From Herbiconiux sp. A18JL235 (GTDB lineage Bacteria; Actinomycetota; Actinomycetes; Actinomycetales; Microbacteriaceae): 64,000 bases of DNA. Shown here piece after piece: positions 17,422 through 27,635 of this stretch. How positions within the stretch are numbered: the stretch's first letter is position 1; each line of letters opens with the position of its first letter. The notes below the pieces were generated by a model. That model was not told the origin of the DNA, ran no database searches, and saw nothing but the letters and a program-made list of their open reading frames with translations. The DNA is taken from assembly GCF_040939305.1 (NCBI RefSeq), contig NZ_CP162511.1:620001-684000 (forward strand). Direction: 5' to 3'. Position numbers and translations under genes: made by a program.

Positions 17422-18735
17422 TCAGGGCGCGAAGCCCCAGCGCGGGTAGAAGAGTTCGAAGGCGTGCTCGAAGGCGTACTCGATGGTCGCCGACTCGTGC
17501 CCGGTGCCCTCGGAGATGACGAGGTTCGAGCGCATGCCGGCCTCGCCCGCCGCCGCGAACAGCGTGTGGGTGGCGGTGAGGTAGGGCTCGTCCTCCGACC
17601 CGTCGGCGAACACCGCGAGCGTGCCGGCGTAGAGCGCTGCCGTCGCGGGGTCGGCGGCACCCGCCGCCAGGATCGTCACCGGCTTCGCTGCGTCGTAGGC
17701 CTGCTGGTCGCCGCCGAAGCCCTCTTCGAGGGTCTCCCGCTCACTGCCCAGGTCGGGCTCGAGCTCCCCCGAGATGTCGATCACGCCACCCCAGGTCTCG
17801 GGGTTCGCCGCCGCCGAGGCGATGGCGCACTCGCCGCCGTTCGAGAACCCGGCGATGGTCCAGTTCTCGCGCCCTGGCAGCACGTTGAAGTGCGACTCGA
17901 TGAACGCGGGGGCGTCGACGTTCACGTAGCTGAAGGCGTCGCCTTGGTAGCCGTCGACGCACAGCGGGTTGTTGCCGCCGTCGCCGCCGAGGTGATCGAT
18001 CGACACCACGATCGGGGCGAGCCCGTCGTGCTCCGCGGCGAAGTCGTCGAGCACCTCGCCGATGTCGGCGACGTCGGGGGCTCCCGGCTGCCCGCTCAAG
18101 AAGACGACAACGGGCAGAGCCGGTGCATCAGCCAGCCGCGCAGCGGGCGGCAGGTACACGACGGCGTCGCGCGGGTGGAAGTCGGGGTCGCTCGCCGGGA
18201 TCGCGACCGTGCCGTGCGTGCTCTCCGTCGGCATCGAGACGGGAGCGCTCCACCACTCGGTGAACGGGCCGTCGGGGTTCACCGAGTGCGGCGCGAGCGA
18301 GGCGAGGTCGATCGGCTGCTCCACCTCGATGTCGAGCAGGTCGCCGAGGTTCTTCAAGATGCCGAAGTCGGCCGAGACGCCGAGCGTCGCCGTCCACGCG
18401 AACAGGGCGATCGCCCATACCGCGATCGCCTTGCGCCACCACCGCGAGCGCCAGAGATTCACGACGGCGAGGGCGATGGATGCTCCGGCCGCGACGATCC
18501 ACAGCCGCGCCGTGAGCGTCATCGGCGAGTTGAACAGGTCGAGCACGTCCTGCACCACGAAGGTGGCGGCGAGCGACGCGAGGGTGCCGCCGAGCAGGGC
18601 GGATGCGGCGGTGACGACCCAGCCCCGTGTCGGCCGCCGGAGCAGCAGGAAGAGGAAGACGGCTCCGGCGAGCACGTAGGTGCCCCAGAGGAAGGGGCCG
18701 TCGACGATACGGAGGTGGAGCAGCGCGTCTCCCAT
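17422..18735 (-). CDS. Membrane-anchored esterase-like alpha/beta hydrolase
   Basis: 437 residues from ATG 18735 (GAGGAGGGCGAG ahead). Four N-terminal membrane helices (about 10-30, 38-58, 70-90, 98-118) precede an extracytoplasmic hydrolase domain of the D-esterase/antigen-85 fold: [35 protein letters not shown], and the nucleophile [25 protein letters not shown] near the end may hold the histidine. The arrangement of helices plus esterase resembles mycolyltransferase-like proteins of Actinobacteria. Substrate unknown. Divergent from glyS across about 100 bp. Confidence 0.8.
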   Translation of the reverse strand: MGDALLHLRIVDGPFLWGTYVLAGAVFLFLLLRRPTRGWVVTAASALLGGTLASLAATFVVQDVLDLFNSPMTLTARLWIVAAGASIALAVVNLWRSRWWRKAIAVWAIALFAWTATLGVSADFGILKNLGDLLDIEVEQPIDLASLAPHSVNPDGPFTEWWSAPVSMPTESTHGTVAIPASDPDFHPRDAVVYLPPAARLADAPALPVVVFLSGQPGAPDVADIGEVLDDFAAEHDGLAPIVVSIDHLGGDGGNNPLCVDGYQGDAFSYVNVDAPAFIESHFNVLPGRENWTIAGFSNGGECAIASAAANPETWGGVIDISGELEPDLGSERETLEEGFGGDQQAYDAAKPVTILAAGAADPATAALYAGTLAVFADGSEDEPYLTATHTLFAAAGEAGMRSNLVISEGTGHESATIEYAFEHAFELFYPRWGFAP

Positions 18736-18836
18736 CTCGCCCTCCTCGGTCGTCGGGGCGGCCGGTCGCTCCCAGTAGAATTGTCGCTGATCCAGCGCGA
18801 GCAGCCGGCCGCGCGGAGACAAATCGGAGCCACTAC

Positions 18837-20219
18837 ATGCCTGCATCCCGTCTCGATTCCGTCATCGCCCTCGCCAAGCGCCGAGGCTTCGTGTTCCCGA
18901 CGGGAGAGATCTACGGCGGCACCCGCTCCGCGTGGGACTACGGGCCCCTCGGCGTCGAGCTCAAGGAGAACATCAAGCGCCAGTGGTGGAAGTTCATGGT
19001 GCAGGGCCGCGACAACGTCGTGGGCCTCGACTCCGCCGTCATCCTGCCCCGCGCCGTGTGGGAGGCCTCGGGTCACGTCGAGGTGTTCACCGACCCGCTG
19101 GTGGAGTCGCTGCACACCCACAAGCGCTACCGCGCCGACCACCTGCTCGAGGCCTACGAGGAGAAGCACGGTCACCCGCCCGTGAACGGGCTCGCCGACA
19201 TCCGCGACCCCGACACCGGTCAGCCCGGCTCGTGGACCGAGCCGAAGAACTTCTCCGGCCTCATGAAGACCTACCTCGGTGCCGTCGACGACGAGTCGGG
19301 GATGGCCTACCTCCGCCCCGAGACGGCGCAGGGCATCTTCGTCGACTTCAATGCGGTGCTGAACTCCAGCCGTCAGAAGCCCCCGTTCGGCATCGGGCAG
19401 ATCGGCAAGAGCTTCCGCAACGAGATCACGCCGGGCAACTTCATCTTCCGCACCCGCGAGTTCGAGCAGATGGAGATGGAGTTCTTCGTGAAGCCGGGTG
19501 AAGACGAGGAATGGCACCAGTACTGGATCGACCAGCGCTTCCAGTGGTACACCGACCTCGGCATCGACCCCGAGAACCTGCGCCTGTTCGAGCACCCGCA
19601 GGAGAAGCTGTCGCACTACTCCAAGCGCACCGTCGACATCGAGTACAAGTTCGGCTTCACCGGCAGCGCCTTCGGTGAGCTCGAGGGTGTGGCCAACCGC
19701 ACCGACTTCGACCTCGCGACGCACTCCAAGGCCTCGGGCACCGACTTGTCGTACTTCGACCAGACCACGGGCGAGCGGTGGACGCCGTACGTCATCGAGC
19801 CGGCCGCCGGCCTCACCCGGTCGCTCATGGCGTTCCTCGTCGACGCGTACCACGAAGACGAGGCGCCCAACACGAAGGGCGGTGTCGACAAGCGCACCGT
19901 GCTGAAGCTCGACCCGCGCCTCGCGCCGGTGAAGGCCGCGGTGCTGCCGTTGTCGCGCAATGAGGCGCTCTCGCCGCTCGCGCGCACCCTGGCCGCCGAC
20001 CTGCGCAAGAACTGGAACGTCGACTTCGACGACGCCGGCGCCATCGGCCGCCGCTACCGTCGTCAAGACGAGGTGGGCACCCCGTTCTGCATCACCGTCG
20101 ACTTCGACTCCCTCGACGACAACGCCGTCACCGTGCGCGAGCGCGACACCATGGGCCAGGAGCGCATCTCGCTCGACCGCCTCACCGGCTACCTCGCCGA
20201 GCGGCTCGTCGGCGCCTGA
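18837..20219 (+). CDS. glyS: Glycyl-tRNA synthetase (alpha2 type)
   Basis: 460 residues from ATG 18837 (GGAG ahead). The class II signature is clear: the start [21 protein letters not shown], motif 2 region [21 protein letters not shown], and motif 3 region [13 protein letters not shown], with the anticodon-binding domain after about residue 350 ([20 protein letters not shown]). This is the dimeric single-chain enzyme used in Actinobacteria, charging tRNA-Gly. Stand-alone gene; terminates at the strong hairpin 20232-20283. Confidence 0.98.
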   Translation: MPASRLDSVIALAKRRGFVFPTGEIYGGTRSAWDYGPLGVELKENIKRQWWKFMVQGRDNVVGLDSAVILPRAVWEASGHVEVFTDPLVESLHTHKRYRADHLLEAYEEKHGHPPVNGLADIRDPDTGQPGSWTEPKNFSGLMKTYLGAVDDESGMAYLRPETAQGIFVDFNAVLNSSRQKPPFGIGQIGKSFRNEITPGNFIFRTREFEQMEMEFFVKPGEDEEWHQYWIDQRFQWYTDLGIDPENLRLFEHPQEKLSHYSKRTVDIEYKFGFTGSAFGELEGVANRTDFDLATHSKASGTDLSYFDQTTGERWTPYVIEPAAGLTRSLMAFLVDAYHEDEAPNTKGGVDKRTVLKLDPRLAPVKAAVLPLSRNEALSPLARTLAADLRKNWNVDFDDAGAIGRRYRRQDEVGTPFCITVDFDSLDDNAVTVRERDTMGQERISLDRLTGYLAERLVGA

Positions 20220-20231
20220 GCCCTCACGACG

Positions 20232-20283
20232 ACGAAGACGCCGGATGCGCGTGGAAACTCCCACGCGCATCCGGCGTCTTCGT
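20232..20283. terminator. Perfect 23-bp hairpin, bidirectional terminator
   Basis: Arms 20232-20254 and 20261-20283 are perfectly complementary with a 6-nt loop. It lies between the convergent ends of glyS and the sugar permease and is followed on the plus side by a short T-rich run (GTTTCT). Confidence 0.85.
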
Positions 20284-20298
20284 GTTTCTGTCCGGGCC

Positions 20299-21309
20299 TC
20301 AGCGCTTCGCGCGGTTCGCGAAGCGCTGCTGCAGCATCACCGCGATGACGATGATGACGCCCTTGGCGATCGCCTGCACCGAGGTCGACAGGTTGTTCTG
20401 CGTGAACACGTTGGTGAGCGTCGAGAAGATGAGCACGCCGAGCACGGTGCCCATGATGGTGCCGCGCCCGCCGATGAGCAGCGTGCCACCCACCACCACG
20501 GCGGCGATGGCGTCGAGCTCGTAGAGCGTGCCGTGCGTCGAGGTGCCCGCTGTGGTGCGCGCGAGCATCATGACGGCGGCGATGCCGGCGGTGAGTCCCG
20601 ACAGGATGTACACGTACATGAGGTGGCGCTTCACCTTGATGCCGGCCAGGCGGGCGGCTTCGAGGTTGCCCCCGATGGCGACCGTGCGCCGGCCGAAGGT
20701 GGTGCGGTTGAGCAGGAACCAGCCGGCGACGACGACGAGCACGAAGATCCAGATGAGTACCGGCACGCCGATGAACTCGCCTCGCATGGCGGAGAGGAAG
20801 CCCGGCTCGATGACGATCTGGGTGGTGCGGTTCGCCAGCACCTCGGCGAGGCCGCGCGCGGCGACGAGCATGGCGAGGGTCGCCATGAAGGCGACGACGT
20901 TGCCGTAGGCGATGACGATGCCGTTGATGAGGCCCGCCGCGCCGCCGACGGCGAGGGCGACGACGACCATCACGATCCAGTTCGTCGACGAGGCGAACTG
21001 CTGCACCCAGGAGAGCGTGGCGACGACGGTCGCGAGGCCCATCACCGAGCCCACCGAGAGGTCGATGCCGCCGGCGGTGATGACGAAGGTCATGCCGATG
21101 CTGATGACGCCGATGATCGAGGCGAACCTCACGATGGTGAGGATGTTCTCCCAGCTCGCGAAGCGGTCGCCGGCCGTGATGGTTCCCACGGCGAACAGCA
21201 CGAGCAGGGCGATGACGAGCCCGAGGCTGCGCCCGGCCGAGCCTCCCAGCACGCGGTTGAGGGTGGAGCGGGCGCCCTCGGTGTGCGGTGCGGCGGTCTG
21301 GGTGCTCAT
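20299..21309 (-). CDS. Sugar ABC transporter permease (locus A)
   Basis: 336 residues from ATG 21309. It has the BPD_transp_2 pattern of ribose-type importers: SIIGVISIGMTFVITAGGIDLSVGS near residue 65, GLINGIVIAYGNVVAFMATLA, and AIAAVVVGGTLLIGGRGTI near 265; about ten membrane helices. It overlaps the ATPase gene stop (ATGA). With the ATPase and the binding protein at 23009 it forms a complete CUT2 importer. The frame is open much further upstream inside the ATPase gene, but that part is a shadow. Confidence 0.95.
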   Translation of the reverse strand: MSTQTAAPHTEGARSTLNRVLGGSAGRSLGLVIALLVLFAVGTITAGDRFASWENILTIVRFASIIGVISIGMTFVITAGGIDLSVGSVMGLATVVATLSWVQQFASSTNWIVMVVVALAVGGAAGLINGIVIAYGNVVAFMATLAMLVAARGLAEVLANRTTQIVIEPGFLSAMRGEFIGVPVLIWIFVLVVVAGWFLLNRTTFGRRTVAIGGNLEAARLAGIKVKRHLMYVYILSGLTAGIAAVMMLARTTAGTSTHGTLYELDAIAAVVVGGTLLIGGRGTIMGTVLGVLIFSTLTNVFTQNNLSTSVQAIAKGVIIVIAVMLQQRFANRAKR

Positions 21310-22826
21310 GCGGCACTTCCTTTCATGACGAGGTCGAGCACCCGGTGCTCGTCGATGGAGTCGGCGGGGCTCTCGGCGATGATGCGGCCGTCGGCGACGA
21401 CGAGCACGCGGTCGGAGAGTCCGATCACCTCGTCGATCTCGCTGGAGATGACGACGATGGCGGTGCCCTGGGCGGCAAGGGCGCGGATGAGGGAGTAGAT
21501 CTCGGCGCGGGCGCCGACGTCGACGCCGCGGGTGGGCTCGTCGAGGAGGAGCACGCGCGTGCCGTGCACGAGCCAGCGGGCGAGCAGGATCTTCTGCTGG
21601 TTGCCGCCCGAGAGCGTGCGCGCGGGCCGGTCGGGGTCGGCGGGCCGCAGCTCGAGCGCCTCGAGCTGCGCGCGCGCCACCTCGCGCTCGGCGCGTTCGC
21701 GCAGCACGCCACCGCGCGCCCAGCGCCCGAAGCTCGCCAGGGTGACGTTGCGGTAGACCGGTTCGTCGAGGATGAGTCCCTGGCTCTTGCGTTCCTCGGG
21801 CGAGAGCCCCATGCCCGCGTGCACGCCGGCCCGCACCGAGCCGGCGGGCAGCGCCTTGCCGTCGACCGACACCCGGCCGCGACTGCTCTTGCGCGCGCCG
21901 TAGAGGGTCTCGACGATCTCGGAGCGGCCGGAGCCGACGAGGCCGGCCAGCCCGACGATCTCGCCGGCGCGCACGGTGAAGTCGACGCCGTCGAAGACCC
22001 CGTCGAGGCCGAGGCCCTCGACGGTGAGCACGACCGGGGCGTCGGCGGCGAGGGGAACACGGTCGGGGAAGACGTTCTCGAGCGAGCGGCCCGTCATGAG
22101 CCGGATGAGCTCGCTCGTGGGCGTCTCGGCCACCGGCAGGTTCGTCGCGACGGTCGCCCCGTCTTTGATGACGGTGATGCGGTCGCCGATGCGGCGGATC
22201 TCCTCGAGGCGGTGGGAGATGTAGATGACGGCGATGCCCGCCGAGGTGAGCTCGCCGACCACCCGGAAGAGGTTCTCCACCTCTTCGGAGTCGAGCACGG
22301 CGGAGGGTTCGTCCATGATGATGAGCTTCGCGTCGTGCGAGAGGGCGCGGGCCATGCTCACGATCTGCTTGTTGGCCGCCGAGAGGGTGCCGACCTCGCG
22401 CCCGGGAGCGATGCCGGGATGGCCGAGCCGCTGCATGAGCGCCGCCGCATCCTTCGCCGTGGTGCGACGACGGGTGACGCCGGCTGTCGCGTGCTCGTGG
22501 CCGAGGAAGATGTTCTCGGCCACGGAGAGCCCGTCGACGACGTCGAGCTCCTGGTACATGGTCGCTATTCCGGTGCGGATGGCGGTGACGGGGTCGGCGA
22601 GCGCGATGGGCTGACCGTTCCAGAAGATCTCTCCGCCGTCGGGCTGGTGGATGCCTGCGAGGGTCTTGATGAGCGTGGACTTGCCTGCGCCGTTCTGGCC
22701 GAGCACGCAATGCACTTCTCCGGGCCGCACCTCGAGGTCGACGCCGCGCAGGGCGCGCACGCCCGCGAACGACTTCTCGAGACCCCTCACCTCGAGTAAT
22801 GACAATTCATGGTCGACTTTGATCAC
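21306..22826 (-). CDS. Sugar ABC transporter ATP-binding protein, duplicated (locus A)
   Basis: 506 residues from GTG 22826. Two ABC domains in tandem: the first with Walker A GQNGAGKST and Walker B LIIMDEPSA, the second with a degenerate Walker A (GLVGSGRSE), LSGGNQQK signature and LLLDEPTRGVD. This RbsA/XylG-like layout drives CUT2 importers for pentoses and hexoses. The first signature is LSAANKQ, a typical variation. A -10-like box (22833-22838) lies 6 nt before the GTG, suggesting a leaderless start; an alternative start 33 nt upstream is possible. Divergent from the binding-protein gene. Confidence 0.93.
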   Translation of the reverse strand: MIKVDHELSLLEVRGLEKSFAGVRALRGVDLEVRPGEVHCVLGQNGAGKSTLIKTLAGIHQPDGGEIFWNGQPIALADPVTAIRTGIATMYQELDVVDGLSVAENIFLGHEHATAGVTRRRTTAKDAAALMQRLGHPGIAPGREVGTLSAANKQIVSMARALSHDAKLIIMDEPSAVLDSEEVENLFRVVGELTSAGIAVIYISHRLEEIRRIGDRITVIKDGATVATNLPVAETPTSELIRLMTGRSLENVFPDRVPLAADAPVVLTVEGLGLDGVFDGVDFTVRAGEIVGLAGLVGSGRSEIVETLYGARKSSRGRVSVDGKALPAGSVRAGVHAGMGLSPEERKSQGLILDEPVYRNVTLASFGRWARGGVLRERAEREVARAQLEALELRPADPDRPARTLSGGNQQKILLARWLVHGTRVLLLDEPTRGVDVGARAEIYSLIRALAAQGTAIVVISSEIDEVIGLSDRVLVVADGRIIAESPADSIDEHRVLDLVMKGSAA

Positions 22827-22832
22827 GGCATC

Positions 22833-22874
22833 AACATAACAGACGGCCTTCGATTCCACTTACGTCGATTGACA
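22833..22874. promoter_or_regulatory. Divergent promoter/operator region, locus A
   Basis: AT-rich island inside 22827-23008. A -10-like TATGTT (minus, 22833-22838) serves the ATPase gene; a consensus-like TTGACA (plus, 22869-22874) points to the binding protein. Between them lies the 12-mer CCACTTACGTCG (22856-22867), which recurs at the start of the ROK gene (27592-27603) and is a candidate operator. Confidence 0.5.
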
Positions 22875-23008
22875 AAAATAAGTTGATCCACATCGAACTA
22901 CTTCTGCTACTGTTTCGATTGTCAGCGCGGACGAGCGGATGCACCCCTGGGTCTCTGCAGCGGTCTCAGCTGACTCCCGCAGCAGCAGCACCGACCAGGA
23001 GGAACACC

Positions 23009-24070
23009 ATGCGAAGCTCGCACACGAAGCGATTCATCCTCGCCGCCGGGGGCGCGGCGGCAACACTCGCTCTCATGACCGCCTGCACGCCGGGTTCGAG
23101 CTCGCCCGAACCCGCGGCTCCCGCAGCGACCTCGGGCGGCAGCGAGTCGAGTTCAGGCGGCTCGGGTGCTTCCGACGGCACCATCACCATCGGTTTCTCC
23201 GGCCCCGCCGCCGACCACGGCTGGCTCGGCGCCATCAATACCGCGGCGATCGCCGAGGCCGAGAAGTACCCCGAGGTCGACCTCATCGTCGCCGAGGGCA
23301 CGAACGACGCCAACCTGCAGATCAGCCAGGTCGAGACCTTCATCAACGACGGCGTCGACGCCATCGTGCTGCTCCCCACCGACGGCGCCGCACTCACCGA
23401 TGTGGCGACGCGCGCCATGGAGGCGGGCATCCCCGTCATCAATGTCGACCGCGAGTTCTCGAGCACCTTCGCCGCCCGCACCACCGTGCTGGGAGACAAC
23501 TACGGCATGGGTGTGAGCGCCGGCACCTACATCTGCGAGCAGCTGGGTGACACGAAGGATGCGGTGATCGCCGAGATCGCCGGCATCGACAGCCTCCCGC
23601 TCACGCAAGACCGCAGCCAGGGCTTCGCCGACGCCCTCGACGACTGCGGCCTCGAGGTGACCAACCGCGTCGCCGCCGACTTCACCGTGCAGGGCGGCGA
23701 GGCCGCCGCGTCGCAGCTGCTCTCCGCCGCCCCGAAGATCGACGCCATCTGGAACCACGACGACGACCAGGGTGTCGGCGTGCTGGCCGCCATCGACGCG
23801 GCAGGGCGCGACGAGTTCTTCATGGTCGGCGGTGCCGGCTCGGCGAACGTCATGCGCAGCATCCAGGCCGACGACACCGTTCTGAAGGCCACCGTCATCT
23901 ACCCCTCCACCCAGGCCGCCGACGGCATCGCGCTGGCTCGGCTCCTGGTGAAGGGCGAAGGCCTGGGCGACCTGGTCGAGTCGTCGGTGCCGCGGGTCGT
24001 GCAGCTCGACGCCCCGGTCGTCACGAAGGAGAACGTCGACATCTACCTGCCGACCGCCTTCGAGTCCTGA
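23009..24070 (+). CDS. Sugar ABC transporter substrate-binding lipoprotein (locus A)
   Basis: 353 residues from ATG 23009, with AGGAGGAACACC ahead. Lipoprotein signal ends ALMTAC with the lipidated Cys at 26; a Ser/Gly-rich linker follows to about residue 55. The mature protein is a Peripla_BP_4 (ribose-binding type) fold: TITIGFSGPAADHGWLGA, VDAIVLLPTDGAALTDV, GIPVINVDREF, and WNHDDDQGVGVLAAI. Sugar identity is not readable. A strong hairpin follows the stop. Confidence 0.95.
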   Translation: MRSSHTKRFILAAGGAAATLALMTACTPGSSSPEPAAPAATSGGSESSSGGSGASDGTITIGFSGPAADHGWLGAINTAAIAEAEKYPEVDLIVAEGTNDANLQISQVETFINDGVDAIVLLPTDGAALTDVATRAMEAGIPVINVDREFSSTFAARTTVLGDNYGMGVSAGTYICEQLGDTKDAVIAEIAGIDSLPLTQDRSQGFADALDDCGLEVTNRVAADFTVQGGEAAASQLLSAAPKIDAIWNHDDDQGVGVLAAIDAAGRDEFFMVGGAGSANVMRSIQADDTVLKATVIYPSTQAADGIALARLLVKGEGLGDLVESSVPRVVQLDAPVVTKENVDIYLPTAFES

Positions 24071-24072
24071 GT

Positions 24073-24102
24073 GGTTCCGGGCGGGTGCGCCCGCCCGGAA
24101 CC
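24073..24102 (+). terminator. Intercistronic hairpin after the binding protein
   Basis: Perfect 13-bp GC-rich stem (24073-24085 with 24090-24102), 4-nt loop, 2 nt after the binding-protein stop and 36 nt before the dehydrogenase start. No U-tract: more likely an mRNA-stabilising or partial terminator that lets the binding protein be made in excess. Confidence 0.7.
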
Positions 24103-24137
24103 CACCACCTCGTCCCGTCGACAGAAAGATCAGCCCC

Positions 24138-25337
24138 GTGTCTCCCACCGCACCACTCCGTGTCGCCATGATCGGCAACGGCTTCATGGGCGCCGCCCAC
24201 TCCCAGGGCTGGCGCACCGCCCCCCGCTTCTTCGATCTCCCGCTCGCACCCGAGATGACACTCCTCGTCGGTCGTGACGCCGGTCGTGCGGCGGACGCTG
24301 CGGAGCGCTGGGGATGGAGCGAGTCGAGCGACGATTGGCGGGCGGCGGTGCAGCGCGACGACATCGACCTCGTCGACATCGTCACTCCGGGCGACTTGCA
24401 CGCCCAGATCGCGATCGCTGCCCTCGAGGCGGGCAAGCACGTGCTCTGCGAGAAGCCCCTCGCCAATACGACCGCCGAGGCCGAGGCCATGGCACGGGCC
24501 GCCGAGGAGGCGGCGGTGACGGGGGTGCGGGCCATGGTCGGCTTCACCTACCGCCGCGTTCCCGCCGTCGCCCTCGCCCGCGAGCTCGTGGCCGCCGGCC
24601 GGCTGGGCGTCATCCGTCAGCTCTCGGTGTCGTACCTGCAGGACTGGCTCGTCGACCCGCTCTCGCCCTTCACCTGGCGGCTCGACAAGCAGCTCGCCGG
24701 GTCGGGGGCGCTCGGCGACATCGGCGCCCACGCCATCGACCTCGCACAGTTCGTCACCGGCCGGTCGATCACCTCGGTCAGCGGCACCCTCGAGACCCTC
24801 GTGGCCGAGCGTCCGCTCTCGGGCGACGGGCGCGGCCTGTCGTCGTCGGGGAGCGGCGGCGACGCGGGCACCGCAGCGGTGACCGTCGACGACCGGGCCG
24901 TCTTCTCGGCGCGCTTCGACGACGGTGTGCTCGGCGCCTTCGAGGCCACGCGCATGAGCACCGGGCGCAAGAACGCCCTCCGCTTCGAGATCTCGGGGTC
25001 TGAGGGCGCCCTCTCGTTCGATCTCGAAGACCTCAATTCCCTGCGGTTCTACGACGCGACCCTCGACCCGGCCGTGCAGGGGTTCTCGAAGATCATCGTG
25101 ACCGAGCCCGAGCATCCGTACATCGACGCCTGGTGGCCGGCGGGCCACGGCCTCGGCTACGAGCACGGCTTCTCGCACCAGGTGCGCGACCTCGTGATCG
25201 CGCTAGCCTCTGGCGAGAACCCGAGCCCCGACTTCGGTGACGGGCTGCGGGTGCAGCGCGTGCTCGAGGCCGTGGAACGCAGCTCCGCCGAACGGAGCGC
25301 CTGGACCGAGATCGACGAGAAGGAGATGGCACTGTGA
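24138..25337 (+). CDS. Gfo/Idh/MocA-family NAD(P)-dependent dehydrogenase
   Basis: 399 residues from GTG 24138. An N-terminal Rossmann fold ([17 protein letters not shown]) and the family's catalytic-lysine motif CEKPLAN near residue 110 are clear, followed by [13 protein letters not shown] and the [13 protein letters not shown] helix with the active-site His. The family oxidises polyols, inositols, and 3-keto or amino sugars. The gene follows the binding protein and overlaps the isomerase gene (stop/start overlap at 25334-25337), so it very probably acts on the imported sugar or its derivative. Confidence 0.93.
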   Translation: MSPTAPLRVAMIGNGFMGAAHSQGWRTAPRFFDLPLAPEMTLLVGRDAGRAADAAERWGWSESSDDWRAAVQRDDIDLVDIVTPGDLHAQIAIAALEAGKHVLCEKPLANTTAEAEAMARAAEEAAVTGVRAMVGFTYRRVPAVALARELVAAGRLGVIRQLSVSYLQDWLVDPLSPFTWRLDKQLAGSGALGDIGAHAIDLAQFVTGRSITSVSGTLETLVAERPLSGDGRGLSSSGSGGDAGTAAVTVDDRAVFSARFDDGVLGAFEATRMSTGRKNALRFEISGSEGALSFDLEDLNSLRFYDATLDPAVQGFSKIIVTEPEHPYIDAWWPAGHGLGYEHGFSHQVRDLVIALASGENPSPDFGDGLRVQRVLEAVERSSAERSAWTEIDEKEMAL

Positions 25338-26335
25338 CACGACCGGTGACCCTGTTCACGGGGCAATGGGCCGACCTGCCCTTCGAAGAGGTCGCACGAC
25401 TGGCCTCGGAGTGGGGCTACGACGGCCTCGAGATCGCCTGCTGGGGAGACCACCTCGACCCCTGGCGGTGGGACGAGCCGGGCTACGCGCAGGGCAAGCT
25501 CGATCTGCTCGACCGGTACGGGCTGAAGGTCTGGGCCATCTCGAACCACCTGAAGGGCCAGGCCGTCTGCGACGACCCGATCGATGAGCGCCACCGCGGC
25601 ATCCTCTCCGACCGGGTGTGGGGCGACGGTGACGCCGAGGGAGTGCGGCAGCGCGCCGCCGAGGAGATGAAGCACACCGCGCGGCTCGCCGCGGCGCTCG
25701 GGGTGAAGACCGTCGTCGGCTTCACCGGCTCGAGCATCTGGAAGTACGTGGCGATGTTCCCGCCGGTGTCGCAGGAGCTCGTCGACGCGGGCTACCAGGA
25801 CTTCGCCGACCGATGGAACCCCATCCTCGACGTCTTCGACGAGGTGGGCGTGCGGTTCGCACACGAGGTGCACCCCTCCGAGATCGCCTACGACTACTGG
25901 ACGACGGTGCGCACCCTCGAGGCCATCGGCCACCGCGAGGCGTTCGGCCTCAACTGGGACCCCTCGCACTTCGTCTGGCAGGAGCTCGACCCGGTGTCGT
26001 TCCTGCTCGAGTTCAGCGACCGCATCTACCACGTCGACTGCAAGGACGTGAAGCTGAACGTCGGCAACGGGCGCAACGGGCGGCTGGGGTCGCACCTGGC
26101 GTGGGCGGACCTGCGCCGCGGGTGGGACTTCGTCTCGACCGGGCACGGCGACGTGCCGTGGGAGAAGAGCTTCCGGGCGCTCAACGCCATCGGCTACGAC
26201 GGACCCATCTCGGTGGAGTGGGAGGATGCGGGGATGGATCGGCTGGTCGGTGCACCCGAGGCGCTCGGGTTCGTGCGCCGGCTCGCGTTCGACGCCCCTG
26301 CGGCGGCCTTCGACGCGGCGTTCAGCACGCGCTGA
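25334..26335 (+). CDS. Sugar phosphate isomerase/epimerase (TIM barrel)
   Basis: 333 residues from GTG 25334. AP_endonuc_2/xylose-isomerase-like barrel with the expected metal ligands in order: [32 protein letters not shown] and VEWEDAG. The start [19 protein letters not shown] and [14 protein letters not shown] match a subfamily usually paired with Gfo/Idh/MocA dehydrogenases. Likely handles a keto-sugar made by the upstream enzyme. Convergent with the ROK regulator gene. Confidence 0.92.
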   Translation: MTRPVTLFTGQWADLPFEEVARLASEWGYDGLEIACWGDHLDPWRWDEPGYAQGKLDLLDRYGLKVWAISNHLKGQAVCDDPIDERHRGILSDRVWGDGDAEGVRQRAAEEMKHTARLAAALGVKTVVGFTGSSIWKYVAMFPPVSQELVDAGYQDFADRWNPILDVFDEVGVRFAHEVHPSEIAYDYWTTVRTLEAIGHREAFGLNWDPSHFVWQELDPVSFLLEFSDRIYHVDCKDVKLNVGNGRNGRLGSHLAWADLRRGWDFVSTGHGDVPWEKSFRALNAIGYDGPISVEWEDAGMDRLVGAPEALGFVRRLAFDAPAAAFDAAFSTR

Positions 26336-26341
26336 GGTCTG

Positions 26342-26366
26342 ACGGCGCGGCGCTGCTCGGCGCCGT
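26342..26366. terminator. Possible weak hairpin between convergent genes
   Basis: ACGGCGC (26342-26348) pairs with GCGCCGT (26360-26366), 11-nt loop, between the isomerase and the ROK gene. Only 7 bp and no U-tract. Confidence 0.3.
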
Positions 26367-26405
26367 GCTCCCGGTCGGCGCCCGCTGAGCCCGGCAGCGA
26401 CCGTA

Positions 26406-27608
26406 TCAGCGATCGTTGAGCGAGCCCACCATCGCCTCGACCCGCTCGGCCGAGAGGGCGTACTGGATGGCGAGCACCGCGGCCCCCGCGATGGCGGCGT
26501 CGGCGCCGATGCGCGACCGGGTGATCTCGAGGTGCTGCGTGGCGAACGGCATCGCGCGCGTGTAGATGGCCTCGCGTACCCCGGCGATGAGGAACTCGCC
26601 CGCCGCGGAGAGGCTGCCGCCGATGACGATCGTCGACGGGTTCATCAGGCTCACGCAGGTGGTCAGCACCTCGCCCAGGTCGCGCCCCGCCTGGCGCACC
26701 GCCTGGATCGCCTCGATGTCGCCCCGTCGCACCAGCTCCACCACGTCGGCGCTCGAGCGCACGCTGCGCTCGGCACTGCTGAGCGCACGGGCGACGGCGG
26801 AGCCCGAGGCGACGGCCTCGAGGCAGCCCCGGTTGCCGCAGCGGCAGAAGATCTCGGCGCCGCGCGAGACGTAGACGTGCCCGAGGTCGCCCGCGGTGCC
26901 CTGGGCGCCGCGCTGCAGGCTCCCGCCCGAGATGACCCCGGCGCCGACTCCCGTCGCGACCTTCACGAACATGAGGTCGTCGACCTCGGGCCAGGCGAGC
27001 TCGCGCTCGCCGAGCGCCATGATGTTCACGTCGTTGTCGACGAGCACCGGCACCCCGAAGTGCTCGCCCAACGACCCGGCGACGTCGTACCTGTCCCAAC
27101 CGGGCATGATCGGCGGGTTGATGGGGCGCCCCGTCGCGTGCTCGACCGGGCCCGGGAGGCCGACCCCGACCGCGAGCAGGTGACCCGCCGAGGCGGAGGT
27201 CGACTCGACGAGGGCGGAGCCGATCGCCCTGACGCGGTCGAGCACCACCGTCGGGCCGCTGGCGATGTCGAGCTCTTCGAGCTCCTCGGCGATAACCGCT
27301 CCGCCGAGGTCGGTGGTCGCCACCCGCACGTGCGAGGCTCCCACGTCGACGGCGAGCACGCTGTGGCCGGTCGAGTTGAGTGCGAACTGGGTCGACGGCC
27401 GTCCACCGGTGGAGATGGCGTCGTTCACGGGGCGGAGGAGGCCGAGCTTCATCAGTGCGTCGACCCGCAGGGCGACGGTGGAACGGGCGAGGCCGGTGAG
27501 GGCCGACAGCTCGGAGCGCGTGCGCGCCTGCCCGTCACGCATGATCTGGAACAGATCGCTGGTGTTGGCCGGGTTTCCTGCGTCACGGGCCCCACTTACG
27601 TCGTTCAT
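26406..27608 (-). CDS. ROK-family transcriptional regulator (locus A)
   Basis: 400 residues from ATG 27608. An N-terminal winged HTH (about 17-75: TRSELSALTGLARSTVALRVD) precedes a ROK sugar-kinase-like domain (AVDVGASHVRVA, VGLPGPVEHATG, NPPIMPGWDRYDV). The zinc site is complete: H244 and CRCGNRGC with Cys 255, 257 and 262. ROK repressors of this type release DNA on binding a sugar. It lies next to, and convergent with, the sugar catabolic genes and is the likely local repressor. A TATAAG box is 8 nt before the ATG. Confidence 0.93.
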   Translation of the reverse strand: MNDVSGARDAGNPANTSDLFQIMRDGQARTRSELSALTGLARSTVALRVDALMKLGLLRPVNDAISTGGRPSTQFALNSTGHSVLAVDVGASHVRVATTDLGGAVIAEELEELDIASGPTVVLDRVRAIGSALVESTSASAGHLLAVGVGLPGPVEHATGRPINPPIMPGWDRYDVAGSLGEHFGVPVLVDNDVNIMALGERELAWPEVDDLMFVKVATGVGAGVISGGSLQRGAQGTAGDLGHVYVSRGAEIFCRCGNRGCLEAVASGSAVARALSSAERSVRSSADVVELVRRGDIEAIQAVRQAGRDLGEVLTTCVSLMNPSTIVIGGSLSAAGEFLIAGVREAIYTRAMPFATQHLEITRSRIGADAAIAGAAVLAIQYALSAERVEAMVGSLNDR

Positions 27609-27622
27609 TGCGCCATCTTATA
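27592..27622 (-). promoter_or_regulatory. ROK gene promoter and candidate autoregulatory operator
   Basis: TATAAG (-10, minus strand, 27617-27622) lies 8 nt from the ATG at 27608, so the leader is nearly absent. CCACTTACGTCG (27592-27603), inside the first codons, is identical to the sequence between the divergent locus A promoters (22856-22867). Confidence 0.5.
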
Positions 27623-27635
27623 GCGACGATCGACC

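Noticed and set aside
26336..26405. tRNA or small RNA in the gap between isomerase and ROK
   Set aside because: Only a weak 7-bp stem; no cloverleaf or promoter can be seen.
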